DNA of 64,000 nucleotides from Ditylenchus dipsaci. Its lineage: Eukaryota > Nematoda > Chromadorea > Rhabditida > Anguinidae. Each line of letters starts with the position of its first letter. Positions within the stretch are counted from its first letter, which is position 1. The notes beneath the pieces were generated by a model that saw only the letters and a program-made list of their open reading frames with translations, was not told the origin of the DNA and did not search any database. Both the position numbers and the translations under genes were made by a program. Location of the stretch: the NCBI GenBank assembly GCA_004194705.1, contig SADC01000103.1, positions 62,001-126,000 on the forward strand, in the 5' to 3' direction. This document shows, in pieces, positions 41,750-54,350 of the stretch.

Positions 41750-43763
41750 TGTAGAGTTATGTTACATAGAGAGTCGACTGTATTTAAATATGCAATCGAC
41801 CATGCTGAACACAAATCCGTTGTCAGAATTTCATTTTTGCATGTCAGGGACGTCAAACTTTCAGAAATATTAACTCTAAAAACTGCATTGCTTTAAGTTT
41901 TAGCTTATTTTCACATGTTTCTCAAGTCTCCAGATTAGAACTTTTCATGCAAGGAGATTTTTTTTGTATTTTCAATCAATCAATTGAAAGATCAGCCCAT
42001 TTTCATGGTTTTCATCTTTTTCTATCCAGCGAAAAAGACTTTGCACCGGCTGTTTCAGTCCCTTTTTCAAAAAAATCGATTAGTTTTGTATTTTCTCCTC
42101 TGCTCTTGCATTCCTTTCTTCTAGTGGCATGTGATAAGAAAGTCACTTTGATTTTCGGTTTGTTTTATTCTTTCACTACCTCTTGTGTCTATTAATTTGC
42201 TGTGTTTGGGGATGAGGTGAGCGTGAGATTGTTGACTTGTTTATTGGCTTACTTTTGAAACTTTTTCAGTTGTAAATGAAATTGTACTTTTGAAGACAAT
42301 TTTTAAATGCCGAAAAAGTTTTGGCTGTTTAAAAATGTGTGGTGGGACTGGGAGCAAAATCGAATTAATAAGCACTTGTGCGAATGAGTAATACAGCTTA
42401 AAGTATTGTGATGTGCATTGTAGTCTTTTTAATTTGAAAAATCAATAAGAAGCTTTAGAAATAGGAAACCGGATTCTTGCAGATAATAACTGGTTTGTAA
42501 ACCCAAACTTTTGCAATCGATTTTTGTGTATACTGGCGAAAATATGAAATCCTAAGTTTTTAGGACAGTTAAATGGGCATGCTTGTTGCCAATTGGAATT
42601 TTATGAAAGGCGGGTAACAGTGAAATTCAAATAAGAATCAAAATGTCTCATTTTAGTAGAAGTCAAGGAAAAACAGGTAAAATATCGATTAGCGACACTT
42701 TTTTTAATTTTTTGCAAAATTATATTAAAAAAAGCGTCCATTTCAGACTGCCCGGTCATTTTTCGCTCAAGAATGAAAAAAGACTAAAGACAAGGCGAAA
42801 GTTTTCAGAAAGTCACTCTAAATGCCGAAATCTCTTCCTGAATCCGAATTCGTTAAGATCAGATCAAAATAGTTTTTATAAGCTAAGATGGTATAAGCGC
42901 CGTTGGATACAAATTGTGATTGCATACGCTTTTCTAAAAATTTCGGTTTTTTGCATGTTTTTTAACTTTTTTTAACTCAGGCTTTAAGTTTAGGCAAGGT
43001 AGGGCAGCGCATGTTAGGACGGGCTCAAGAGTGTATCCTAGGCTTTCCAAAACTTTCACCTTGGAAATTGACAATTTTTAACACTTAACCACTGAGCCAC
43101 CTATTCTTTTAGGTGCTTAGAGTGTTTTTTAATATTTGTATCCGAGAGAGTACTCAACCAATGTACTCAACAAATTAGCTTTTTTGAATTTCACTGGAAC
43201 CCCCTTTTAAAATATTTTTCGTTTTTTTGACCTTCTTGACTAAACAAATCACTTTACGGAAAAGTTTTTTCAACCGATTTATGCCGAAATGTTTGAAATT
43301 CGATCTCAAAAAAATTTATAACTACAAAAATATTGAATCACCCTGTACATGCCTCTATTTTGATCAACATCTGTGTTTTCGCACGTATTTCTAGTATGTA
43401 GATAGTGTTGATTTGAGACTGTTTTTCTATATTACTTTTTACACACTTGTAACTGAAAGATCCCCGTAATTTTTGCTCAAGAATGAAGAAAAGATTAATT
43501 TCTTGAAGTGATTGCTCGTGCCATTTGCATAATCTTACTAAAAATTTGCTTAAGCAATAACCTTAAGTTAAATGTTTTTAGTGTAGTAGAGGGGATAACA
43601 TCAGTCACATTCATCTGCTCAAAGCAGCTACGCACTTTCATTCTTTTAAAACTACAATTTTAACAACTCCGTCAATTTTTTGTTGGAAGGCTAGCACTCA
43701 CTCTCTAGTCTTGGATACAGCTGGCCATCATCCATCCACTTAACTCAAGCTCCTTGCCATCCG

Positions 43764-46700
43764 ATGTGGGGCGAGGAGAATAGCAATAGCGCAGAGACAG
43801 TCACTATTAATCCTTGGGCGGCTGTAAGTATTTTCTTTTTGTCAGTAAGAAACTCGTGTGACCGGGAACTGATTTAAAGCGTTGTGCAGTGGATATGCAG
43901 TGGATTAGTGTTTTTCGGTCACAATAAGATTCGCAGGTCAGAACTCTAAGTGAATCCCACTCCCTAAAGATATGAGCTCGGTAAGCCTAAAAATGCCTGG
44001 AGAACTAGTACTCTTTGGGAGAGGGTGGTGCACTTGGGCTTTTACTGGTTCACAGGTTCGACCCCGCTTGGTGGCATGCTAGTTATTTTGGCTATTTCGA
44101 ACCATCTTTGGAATTTTTTTGACTTTCTGACGCCACACAGCCATACCAAGATATTGGTCAAATAAGCCACTAGGTGGAATCGAACCTGCGCAAAATTTTG
44201 GGCCAACAAACATTGATGCTTATCCACTGCATGATCCTTTGGGAAGGCTCCCTTCAAAGCCCCATATGCTTTGTTTTAATATCAAATTTTTCAGGGATTG
44301 TCCCAGCCACAATCATGGCAAGGACCAGCAGCAATGGGACGTGGTAGCAACCAACCAGTTGGAGGTGTGCCTGCAGGGGCCGGTGCTTACCGAGCAGGAG
44401 TGGGTTCTCACCAGCAGCAAAGGCAATGGGACCCACAACAGCAGCAGCTTCAGAACAACCCGGCAGGAACGTGGGCTCCCACTGGTCAGATGACTTGGAA
44501 TCAAATGCCACCAGGAGGAGGCCAACCGGCCAGTACATGGCACATATCTCAGCAACAGCAACAGGTCTTTTTCAAATAAGTTTCTGATCTAAATAATCAA
44601 CTCGAAATTTCAGTGGAATCCTGCATCCAACTCGCCAAGTGGCACCTACGCAGACCAAGCCAAAAAGAACATGCCATTGCCGAGAAACGGCGGGCCTCCA
44701 TCCTTGGCAGCGGCAGCAGCAGCAGCTGGAAATGGACCACCTAGACTCTTTCCAGATGGACAGCAACCATTAGGCAGCAGTAATTGGGGAGGTAAACTTA
44801 CTTGTGGAGTCAGAAGTACAGTTAATTGAAGATTCTAAATTACAGGCACAGTAAAAGTAGATCAACAAACTCCATGGGACACTACGGGTAATGCTCCTCC
44901 ACCACCTCAACAACATGCAGGTGATTGGAATAGTGGTAATGCGGGAGGGGCTGGCCGATGGGGCCAGCCTATTGCAGGCAATGTTCAGATGGCCCCACCA
45001 GGAGCAGCAACTGGTTTGTTATTAATCTTATCTCAACTTTCTCAAAGACATTCTAAAACAAGTACATTTGTCGATACAGGCAAACCTCGATAATCCGCCA
45101 CCCTCGGATCGGTCCCATGGGGTGGCGGATTTTCGAGTTTGACTGTAGTAGAGGTGGCACACGACAGACATTACGCGCTATACTAAACTGTGACAATTAT
45201 AAATTCCGAGATGGGCTCCATCAAACGATCTATTTTTCGAGCAAAACAAATCAGTTTCAATTTGAGGTTGGCAACCAACTGGACATCCTAACAGTCTTGT
45301 AAACGCTCCACCAGTAACTGGTGGAGCAGACTGGTCGGCTCAGAGTCCAGCAGTGCTAGCCCACAGAATCAATCCAGCAGCTCAGCATCACGACACCACA
45401 GGAACAGCACATTGGAATGCCGGAGCTCCACCACCAGTTGCTCCAACTTCTTTGATGATGGTTTCCGCTGGCTCTGTACCTCCTCCCGCACCTGGGTCTA
45501 ATTGGTGTCAACCAGGGACCGGTGGACCAGGAGGTGGTGGACCTCCACCTGCAGCTACTGATCCTGCCGTAGGCTTAAGAATTGTTTCAAGTCTAGTGCT
45601 CAATTGAGATTTTTTTACAGAACCGTCTATCCTATGATCCCAACCCACAGACTCCAGGTCCCTGGGTGGCTCCTCAGCGGCTGAGATGAACAACGACATG
45701 ATGTGGCATGACCCTAATCCTAAACAAAAGAAAGTCCAGAGAGACACTGGCACTTCTGTATGGGGCGATCCAAGTGGACAACGAGGGTAGGCTAGAGTTG
45801 AATTTTCGTTAAAAGTATTTATTCCACTAGCTAAATTTCAGGAAATTCGGCGGTGGAAAGAAGCCGAGCAGGAGCAGTTCAGTTCAGCTCACACAGCTGT
45901 TCACGCCAATTCTAGCAATGCCGACTGGGCCACCCTGCCATTGACCATTCCAACACCAGCCTTCCAAGCCCAACCCAATGAGACTCAGCCTCAAGCTGGA
46001 TGGGGTGAGCCACCACCAGCACAAGGAGCTCAACAACAGCCAACTAATACAGATATAGGCACTGGTGGGTGGGAGAGCACCTACTCCAACTACTGCTACG
46101 GCTAATAATGGTTCAAATGGCAATGGAAATGCAGCTGCAAGCTGGCTACCTCCAACTAGCAATTCTTCTCAGGATGGAGGAAATAATGGGGACAATGGAC
46201 TGAATTCGGAAATGGTAAGTAGCGTTAAAAAAAGAGATTTATAGAAATATTCATAAATCGCGATTCATATCTTGAAAATAATGGGTAGTAATTTGAAAGC
46301 CCATTTTCAGTTTTCAGGAGAGTCCTGCATCGACCACAAAGTGACTAGCGTTTTCTATTTAGTTTGAAAATAATATTATTGGTTAAAAATCAAATTACTT
46401 TCTTTTGGGCCTCGGAATCATTTATAATTATGAATATGGTGGGACCCAGCAATAAATTGTAGTCACTTTAGGGTGGTTGCAACACTTTTGCTACCACCAA
46501 ATACTTCTTCTGGTTGTCGGATAAGTATCGCTCATACCATTTTTCATTGATTTCAGAGCCAGATAAAAGTACGTAACACAGATATGGAAAAGTTTTGAAA
46601 AGGTCAGATTCTGCAGATATGGGTTATTTGCTAGTAGCACCGGATAATCTGAATTGTTTGTATAGTGGCGTCAAATTTTAAAAATTTTTTGAAAACCCAT

Positions 46701-49700
46701 CCCGAAGTAATATTTACATTAGTGAACTACTTACAAAGCAAGGATTTTTACTACAACTACAACCGGCAGAACAGCAAACTAGCTCGACCGAAAAATAAGA
46801 CTTAAAGGGGGGGGGGACACTTGGGGGGTTGAGAAATGGGTTTGTCAGTCTGAGCGAAAACTCATTGAAGGGTTGCACAAATTTTAAATATAAAATTTTA
46901 TATGATTTTATGATGGGTTTCATTAAATATTGTCGAATAATGTAGTGAAACCATCATAAAATCACATAAATAATTTTATATTTAAAATATTTTGCAATCC
47001 GTCAATGAGTTTTTCCTTAGGCTGACCAGACATGTGCACGGGCCGGAAATTTCACGGCCCGGCCCGGCCCGCCAAATGTTTTCGTAAGCCCGGCCCGGCC
47101 CGCGGGAAATTTTAAAAGTGAAGCCCGGCCCGTCCCGGGCCGGGCTGGCCGCAAAGCCCGGTTCTTTATATATGTGGGGACAGAAAACAAAAGTCATATA
47201 AATAATTTCATTCAAATATCAATCAAATCTTTATTCACCATATCACTCAAACAATATCTCTTCCCATCAAAGACTTTCCAATGCAAACTGAAGAAATCGA
47301 TCCGGCAGATAGGCGTTCACGGTTCTCTTCCACCAGCTGGCGCAGCTTGCTGAACATCCTCTCGTCTTTAGCTGTTGATGCGGGATACAGAGCAACTTGA
47401 GGAACAGCTTGGCGAGTCCAGGAAATTCGGAGGCATTGTTCTTCCAAAAGTGGCCTAGATTCTTGGGGACATCGAAGAATTTCTTCATCAGGTAACGATC
47501 CACTTCATCAGATAAGCCGGCTTCATCATCATCCACATCAGGCAAGAACATCGCGTCAATTGTGTTGGCGGCGGCGGGTGGAAGAACAGGTCTAGAGTTT
47601 AGAGACTCAAGCGAGTACGGACCATCCAGCGGGCATCAAGACAACCACGAACACTCTTCAGAATCTGAAATTACTCTTGTCTAAAGTATCCGAATAACAA
47701 AATGTACAAGCCTACCTCATTGACTTCTTGTTGATTCAAATCCATTCCTGAGAAATGCCTCTTCGATGGGTGGAGAAAGGTGGCCATCTTGTGGTACATC
47801 GTCATGGAGCCCGATTTACGATTAAAGCAAAGAGCCGCAGACTTCGCCATTGTTTTCAGGAACATGCTGCTGCAGGGATTGTTGAGCATTCTCCGGAACT
47901 TCTGTTGAGACTCTCCCAAGTGGGCCACACAGCATGAAGGGTAGGAACGGAGATGTTCTAAAAGTGATGCGTATTTTCTATTCTTCCATAAATTCTCTCT
48001 AGAGCTTTACCTGGAAGTACGTCACTGGCTCTTCGAAAATCTGGAGTACACGAATGCAGTCATCGATTTGGCGGCGAGAGGTGTTCAGGGCATCCAAGGC
48101 GTCGGACAGGGCGTCGGAAAAGTGGCTGACGAACTGGTCATCTTGCTTCAGTTGAATCAACTTGTCCAGAGCGCGTTTCACTGACTTCAAGAGCCGGTCT
48201 TTTGAGAGCCATCGAGTTTCCCCATCCATGCAGAGCTTTAACCCAATTTGATCTTCGACCGCCGTATTTCTAAAATAGTTCACTAAATGATCCGCTTTCC
48301 ATACTGAATTACAAACCTGAGATTTGTCACCACATCTTTGCAGTGTTTGACTATCTCCTGTGCCTTGCTGAGATTCTCCTTGTCCTCATCCGTCAAGTCC
48401 TCATCCTCGAGAATGGCCCGGTTCTTCTTGTATGGTGAGAAAATCCTCTTTGCGATCGTATTGAGCAGGTGGCAGATGCAGTGAATATCTGTAATGATCA
48501 GTAAGACATTATTTCAGCAAAAAAACTCATAGGACATACTCTTCCCGTTGAACACATTCAGGGCCTTAGTAACGTTGGCGCCCTCATCGGAAATGCAGTA
48601 GAGTTGGGAGAGGAGGTCATCGGAGATGGAAACGGACGGAGTGACTCGGCCAAATGGCTCCAGACTTGGTTGTAATCCTTAGATTCCCGTCCACATCTGA
48701 ACATCGACGCACAAATTGTTTGGAAGTTCCTAAAACATTCGAGCATCAAATGATAGGGAAGGCGGCCAAAAATTAGACCCACCATTGCTCATCGAAAAAA
48801 TGAAGTGTGACGCATAGATAGTCCTTGATTCGTTTGCCATAGTCAAGACCAAAGGATCCTCCGCGCTTCTTGAGTAACTTCACCAGCTTCGGGGCCATTC
48901 CTTGATCAGTGAGTCTGCCTTGGCCGCCACACCTCGAGAAATAGTAGTCCTGTCGACGAGAAGAGCATCGATGTCTACCACTCCACTCCGCTTGGCTCTA
49001 AAGATTTTATTGATTAATAATTGGATGTATGTAAGTCAGAAAGTTCACCTACCCTATTTCCATTGCGCTTTTCAAAGCTCTTTTAAACCCCTCCTTTTCG
49101 ACGATGGAGAATGGCACATTGTCCAAGAGGCACAGTTCCACAGTTGCTTCCTTCATCTTCTGGATTTCTGCCGAAGTGGGCCGGTTGGGAGCATAGAAGG
49201 AGAGCAGGTTCTTCAGGTTAGTCGCCTCAGGTTGCTTGATGTGAGTAGATCGATGCCGACTAAAGATATTCAACATAAATCATTCAATATGAAAAGTACG
49301 AACTTACGAAATATGACCGCCGTGAGTGTTAGCCAAAAACATCCTGCATTGCTTGCACGCCAAAAATTTTGTAAGTTCAGCCTTCTCCGCATTCCCTTCT
49401 TGGTCATACTTCACCAGCTGAAAGAGCTCATCATTGTCCTTGGGCTTGAAAAAGATCCTCGCCGGCTTCGATTGTAGAATCTCAATTAGATCGTCCTTTG
49501 TCAAGTCGGCAGCCGCTTTGTTCGTAGATGGCGTTCCTGAAATAGAGTTGTACTAAACTGCAATCACAATAAAAACTAATCTATACCGTCCAAAACATCC
49601 TCTTCACCGAAGGCTCTCCAGAATCTTCCTTGTCGTTGCAATTAAGGTCTTCCGTAGTGTTCATCCTCTGCTCTTGCTTCTGAAGAAGAATTGGCGATGA

Positions 49701-52700
49701 GTGAGAAAAAAGTTGGAAATGATTGAAAATTCTGTGACATTGAAAATATCGGGAAAAAAGAGGCGGTATTTCGAAAACTGTTTATTGGGCGGGCCGAGGC
49801 GGGCCGGCCCGGCCCGATCGTGTTTAGGCCCGGCCCGGCCCGCCCACTTCCGAAATCTATGAGCCCGGCCCGGCCCGGGCCGTAAAAACTACGGCCCGCC
49901 CGGCCCGGCCCGGGCCGGGCCGGCCCGTGCACATGTCTGAGGCTGACAAACCCATTTCTCAACTCCCTCCCCCCCCAAGTGCCCCCCTTTAAGATAGACT
50001 GTAAAGATAAAGGCCAAAAAGTGTTGGCCGCTGTGTGGACGCGAATTTTTAGTGGGTCGTTCAATACAATAAGTATAGTCTAGGCCGATCCAAAATTATT
50101 CTCTTTGCATTGTTGTTTTGGACTCACATTTTGAAGACAGCTCTTAGGCTTAGACTTATTACCAATCAATTTGTATTATTAGAGCAATTACGGTAGAAAT
50201 TCGACTGCATTATTTGAACGGCTGTAGGTGGAGACACCCCTTAAATTATGTGTTTACCCCCTCAAATTTTTAAAGTTTGTTGTTCTCGGTGTTTACTTTT
50301 CAAATCCTTGACGCTACTTGCATATACTCCCCCCCCCCAATCAACTTTTTTCAAAGTGTTTTAAAACACCCTATATCGACTCAAAATCGCCTCAAGAGTT
50401 CGAAAAAGGCATTACTTTTGAGTTCTGGTCAAAAAGTTTAGTTTTGGACACCTTTAAATTTTGACTTTTTACATGTTTTATCATGTTTTGGTCACTGGAG
50501 CCCGACAATTTAATAATTTAAGGGGTAAACACATAATTTAAGGGGTGTTTTCAATTTCAGCCTTATTTGGACCTGGGACATTTAGCGTCAAAGCAAACTT
50601 TTTTACCGTATTATTCACGTTTGTATCACATTGTCGTGGTTTGTATAAATTTGAGATGTTGTGGTAACTGTGTTTGTGATCACCGATACTTTTTCAGATC
50701 TACCGACAAAGCCAGCAACAAAACTTCGGCCATGCCAACTCCACCTCTATTGTAACTAAAGACCGTCCAGATGGCAGTGTGACCAGCAGTAACAACCATC
50801 TAAATCCACACATTGAACAGGTGGGTGATAACTGCACTTTTGTATTTTCAATTGACTTGATTTTGTGGTGTTTGTCAATAACTATTGTGTTGTGTGCTTG
50901 TAGATCCAGCATGCAGTCAACAGAAAATTGATTAATGTGGCCGCACTCACCTCACCAGCTGTCGCATCCAACCCACAGATACTGTTAGATCTGACTAAGC
51001 TTATCAAACGGTTCATGGATAAAGAGCATGAGTTGACCAAGTTCCAGCAACAGCAACATCAACACCAGCAGAGTGCCGTGTACAAAGTATTTTATTGTGG
51101 TGTGATAGTGATTTTTTCAACAGTACGTAGACACCCTAAATTTTTTCACGAGAAGGAAATGTTTTATTCAATAAAGGCTATACCTTGCGGCTTTTTGCAA
51201 ACTAACCGAATTAATGTTAAAGAATACTTAGAAAAAATTAACGAATCGCTTAGAAACCACTTTTCCGTTTCACCTTTACTCAAAGTTTATGGTTTACCGT
51301 ATTTTCTTTATTAAACGCCCCGGGGCGTTTATTTTTCAACCCTTAAAAAATCGGAAAAATCGGAAAAAAATTATTTCGATTTTGAGATTTTTGGGTGCTC
51401 AACCAAAATCTGAAAAGTGGAATTAGGTAAACTCGTGCTAATTAAGAAAACGCAAAAAACAGATTTGCAAAATTATTTTTTTGACTGAGATATAGGTCAC
51501 TGAAGGGGGGCGTTTATTAGAGAGGGGGCGTTTATTGAAGAGGGGGCGTTTAATAGAGAAAATACGGTATTTGTTTGTTCGTCTAGTTTTGTAACGAACA
51601 ACTAAAATTACTAGGTTTTAAAGGAAGTCTTGCTACAAGAATACTTTGTGGTTTGACACTTTCATGGGTTTCAAAGTTTTGACATACATAACCAAAAAAA
51701 AATCTAACCGATTACAGCATGGGAATTCAACAAAAAAGTGTAGCTATAATGTTTGATGGGTTTCGAATTCAAAATTTTTCTTTGTGGCAGTTATATTTTT
51801 AATGCCATTAGACAATTTTAATTAACTAAAAACGATTCAATCCATTCCTTCATTTAATAATGTCGATTTGATAAAAACTCACTGAAATGACAAATCACAA
51901 AGTCTCTTTAAGGCAAAAATTTCTTTACAACTCAATATTTTTGGGAAATATTCAAAGTTTAATTGGAACCTGATTGTTAGGTGGCCAACAATATACGTAA
52001 TTTTGAAAAATCACCGAAAAATCAGACAAGTTGTTAATTTAAAGGCTTTCCGGGTTACCTCGGTCTCTAACAGCTTCAGAAGTCCCAATTTCAGAACGAA
52101 GAAGAACGTCTGATATGCGAAATAAACTCAGCTAAGTCCGAGTTAGCAGAGCTGCAGCGAAGCATCTGCAGTGGCGGTGGATCCTCTTCCAACATACAAA
52201 TTCCCAGCAATCAAAGCAATGGAAACCCATCCAACAATTCTCTGTCTTCCTCCACAGACGGCCAGTCCCGACTTCAGCAATGGAAAAAGACCAACCACAA
52301 TGATGATCCCAACAAAGACAGTATCGGTGCTGGTCTTCAATCGCTGATCTCAGCTAGTCAGAGTCTATCCATTCAATCAGGTCAGGAAAATGGCAGTGGA
52401 AATGACTGGAAGAGTGGAGCCTTAGACTGGTCCCCACCCAGTTCAGGTGTGGGCATGGATACAGCTTTTGGCCGGAAGGAGGACCAGTTTTTGGCACTCA
52501 CTTCAGCCTCTTCCGTCCAGATGACCAATACTATGAGTGGCTCTGGACCTGGAATGCAGCAATACAACCACTTTGATGGCCATGACACCGGTGAGTATGG
52601 TCATGAAGGAGGCAACGGAGCTATGGATGATGGTCCACTGGAGTTTGTACCGGCAAAAAGTGGGAGTGGCGTGATCCCAACAAGGTGGCCGAAGATCCAA

Positions 52701-54350
52701 ATGCTACTCCTGGCACTTGCAAACCCAATCCTTTGCTGTCATCGGCAATGTTAGGACATGGAGGGCAGTATTCAAGTGGAGGCAGAATGTCAATTCTCAA
52801 CATGGACAGGGAGGCGCTGATCAAAGGGTAAGTTTTTTTTAAATTTTGTTCACAATCCATTTCGGGAGCTTATTGCCGATTTTGGTAATCCTGGAGCCAA
52901 TTTCGGCACCAATATTGACAGTATTCATTGAGGCAATGATAAAAATATCCATTTTTCTAAAACCCACTAAAAATCATTATACCTGAAATAAAAGTGCACG
53001 GCCGCCCAACCGTTGACGCGCAAAATAAGACTTTCGGCTAATATGTCCCAATCACTTAGCGGATAATCCGTTCCTTGCGAACTATATCGGCTCGTACTTC
53101 ATAACGATTTGGGTAAGCTAACATGACATTTAGGCCTTGTGGCTCATGGCTATATGTAAAAAAATAATTCGAAAAACCTGACTCTTTTCCGAAACATTGA
53201 ATGATGCAAAAATCTGTAAAATATCCGCAAGTTTTCATCCGTTCAAAAGATTTGGGAAGCGATACATACTCTATATATTCGTTTTATGCCGTGCTCGTCT
53301 GTATTCCGGAGGTAGAGATTGGATTATTATCAAGTGCCTTAATATATACTTAGTGATCACAAAACTTTTATGAGTTTTCTAAAGAATTTCATAATAAAAT
53401 CTTGCTTACGTATCAACAAATGACAATTTGCAGAATTTCAATGCCTGGACTGGAGGAAATGCCACTCCATACCCTACCAACAACTCCAATCCTGCCTCTG
53501 AGATGTGGAATAACAAAGCTAGGAGTGGTAACATTCCACCAGTCGGAGGCCCTCCTCCATCTGGTTTGATGAGCAACCCTCCCAACCGGCTAATGGGACC
53601 TCCACCCAGTATTCTAGGTCCTGCATATCCAAGTGGTAATCCAGCTGGCATGCCACCAGGTACTGGAAACAGGGGTCAATTTGGTCCAGGACCAGGCACT
53701 GCTCCCATTAATGCTGGTGTCTACTGGATTCTCTTTCAACTAGTCAATATTGTAAGTTTGTTTGCAAACATTAAAATTTTACATAATAATTGACTTTCAG
53801 AATGACCAACAATCCAAATGATCTGTAGTCGAGTTGGCCGTCTGACTAACTTCATGATAGTAGGCCACAAGATAGCTTGTGCCAAATTCGCAGACGCCAA
53901 TATGGATGGGCTGATGCAACGCCTCAAGGAAGCATACATGTTTGGTAACCTTTCAAGAAAACAACTATGAGAAATGTTTGATAATAACTGGTTCATCGCT
54001 CGCGAAAATGGCAAACCATGAAATTCTTTTATAAAAAGTATTTTAATCACGCCTGCCTGGGAATACATCTAAAATCTTTTTTTCTCGCTTTTATTTTCTT
54101 GCTGAAATTTTGATCAGGATTATTAAGGACGCAGAGAACTTTTCAATATTTTTTCGATTTTTTCTATCATATATTTTCATATTTAGCTCCTCAACACATC
54201 AAAGTGGTGCCAGATGACGAGTTCGACAAAATGATGCGTGCCAGCCGAGCCAGCAACATGCCAGTGACCAACGTGTGGAGTGCTCCTCCACCTCCCAATC
54301 CAGGCAGCGAAGCAATGTCGCACTGGTCAGGAAATCAACCCAGGAAATGA
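43764..54350 (+). CDS. GW182/TNRC6-family microRNA silencing scaffold (13 exons, frameshifted)
   Basis: A cytoplasmic miRISC scaffold: GW repeats bind Argonaute and recruit CCR4-NOT. Exons by GT-AG reading: 43764-43823, 44295-44564, 44614-44791, 44846-45013, 45315-45568, 45621-45786, 45842-46214, 50698-50820, 50904-51086, 52095-52827, 53434-53751, 53801-53944, 54187-54350. The start is MWGEENSNSAETVTINPW. Trp motifs are frequent (QPQSWQG, NWGG, TPWDTT, DWNSGN, GRWGQP, DMMWHDPNPKQKKVQRDTG, TSVWGDPSG, QAGWGEPP). A Gln-rich part follows (QQQQHQHQQS), then a PAM2-like LEFVP and GKKWEWRDPNKVAEDPNATP, which would bind poly(A)-binding protein. A short RRM-like segment (VYWILFQL; KIACAKFADANMDGLM) and a tail with VWSAPPPPNP and SHWSG end it. 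One-base shifts occur in exons 6, 7, 10 and 12, and the exon 6-7 and 10-11 phases disagree, as expected for base-call errors. Upstream exons may be missing. Confidence 0.85.
43870..44252. repeat. tRNA-like foldback element in GW182 intron 1
   Basis: GTTGTGCAGTGGATATGCAG, TTTTTCGGTCACAATAAGAT and GTTCACAGGTTCGACCCC on the left; GAATCGAACCTGCGCAAAAT and GCTTATCCACTGCATGATCC on the right. The arms are more diverged than at 23733. The centre has GACTTTCTGACGCCACACAG. Confidence 0.7.
45077..45145. mobile_element. Short Tigger-like MITE in GW182 intron 4, TA duplication
   Basis: CAGGCAAACCTCGATAATCC and GGCGGATTTTCGAGTTTGACTG are the ends. The word AATCCGCCACCC pairs with GGGGTGGCGGAT. TA flanks both sides. 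Confidence 0.8.
47027..49939 (-). mobile_element. Full-length hAT transposon, perfect 8-bp duplication AGGCTGAC
   Basis: Ends CAGACATGTGCACGGGCCGG and CCGGCCCGTGCACATGTCTG; AGGCTGAC at 47019-47026 and 49940-49947. The first and last 150 bp are packed with GGCCCGGCCCG words. The interior encodes a multi-exon transposase on the minus strand. The size (2913 bp), intact ends and intact duplication suggest recent insertion. Confidence 0.95.
47247..49662 (-). CDS. hAT-family transposase (spliced; several single-base frameshifts)
   Basis: Catalyses cut-and-paste movement of the element. It starts at the ATG at 49662 (MNTTEDLNCNDKEDSG) and is split by short introns of about 45-60 nt. A BED-type finger is visible: ACKQCRMFLANTHGGH, then SRHRSTH after an intron. 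Next come NVPFSIVEKEGFKRAL and VDIDALLVDRTTISRGVAAK, the catalytic core DYLCVTLHFFDEQWW and SISDDLLSQLYCISDEGANV (first acidic residues), IHCICHLLNTIAKRIF, LCMDGETRWLSKDRLL (TRW motif), and the C-terminal dimerisation region FPGLAKLFLK with PASTAKDERMFSKLRQLV. Frames shift at least near 48890, 48650 and 47400. If these are base-call errors the enzyme could be intact; otherwise it is dead. Confidence 0.88.
50215..50560. repeat. Foldback element in GW182 intron 7
   Basis: GGAGACACCCCTTAAATTATGTG and GGGGTAAACACATAATTTAAGGGGTG are inverted ends. The design is shared with the 15308 element (the TTTTAAAGTTTGTTGTTCTC block is common). Confidence 0.75.
51295..51569. mobile_element. TACCGTA-family MITE in GW182 intron 9, word AAACGCCCCGGGGCGTTT
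   Basis: TACCGTATTTTCTTTATTAA and TTTAATAGAGAAAATACGGTA are the ends. GGGGGCGTTTATTAGAGA, GGGGGCGTTTATTGAAGA and GGGGGCGTTTAATAGAGA repeat the word beside the right end. The interior matches 15696. From 51570 to 52094 the intron holds nothing recognised. Confidence 0.9.

Larger units (their letters stand above)
40618..41780. mobile_element. Tigger-like MITE hosting two further elements, TA duplication
   Basis: Ends CAGTCGACTCTCTATATAAC and GTTACATAGAGAGTCGACTG with TA outside (40616-40617, 41781-41782). The word is ATAACATAACTC against GAGTTATGTTACAT. Arms pair through CGATTTTGCCAATCATTTTT and AAAATGATTGGCAAAATCGG. An 8-bp-duplicating element (40843-41296) and a TACCGTA MITE (41497-41749) have inserted into it. 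Confidence 0.88.
46801..49993. mobile_element. Poly-G-ended hairpin MITE split by a hAT transposon (GW182 intron 7)
   Basis: The left end CTTAAAGGGGGGGGGG...GGTTGAGAAATGGGTTTGTC pairs with GACAAACCCATTTCTCAAC...CCCCCCTTTAAG at 49942-49993. Inside, ATTTTATATGATTTTATGAT pairs with ATCATAAAATCACATAAATA. Removing the hAT and one duplication leaves a MITE of about 270 bp. From 46215 to 46800 the intron holds nothing recognised. Confidence 0.88.

Noticed and set aside
42643..42975. 110-codon open frame starting MSHFSRSQ
   Set aside because: AT-driven composition, no recognisable domain, no splice support, and part of it resembles a diverged repeat near 43460. Left uncalled.
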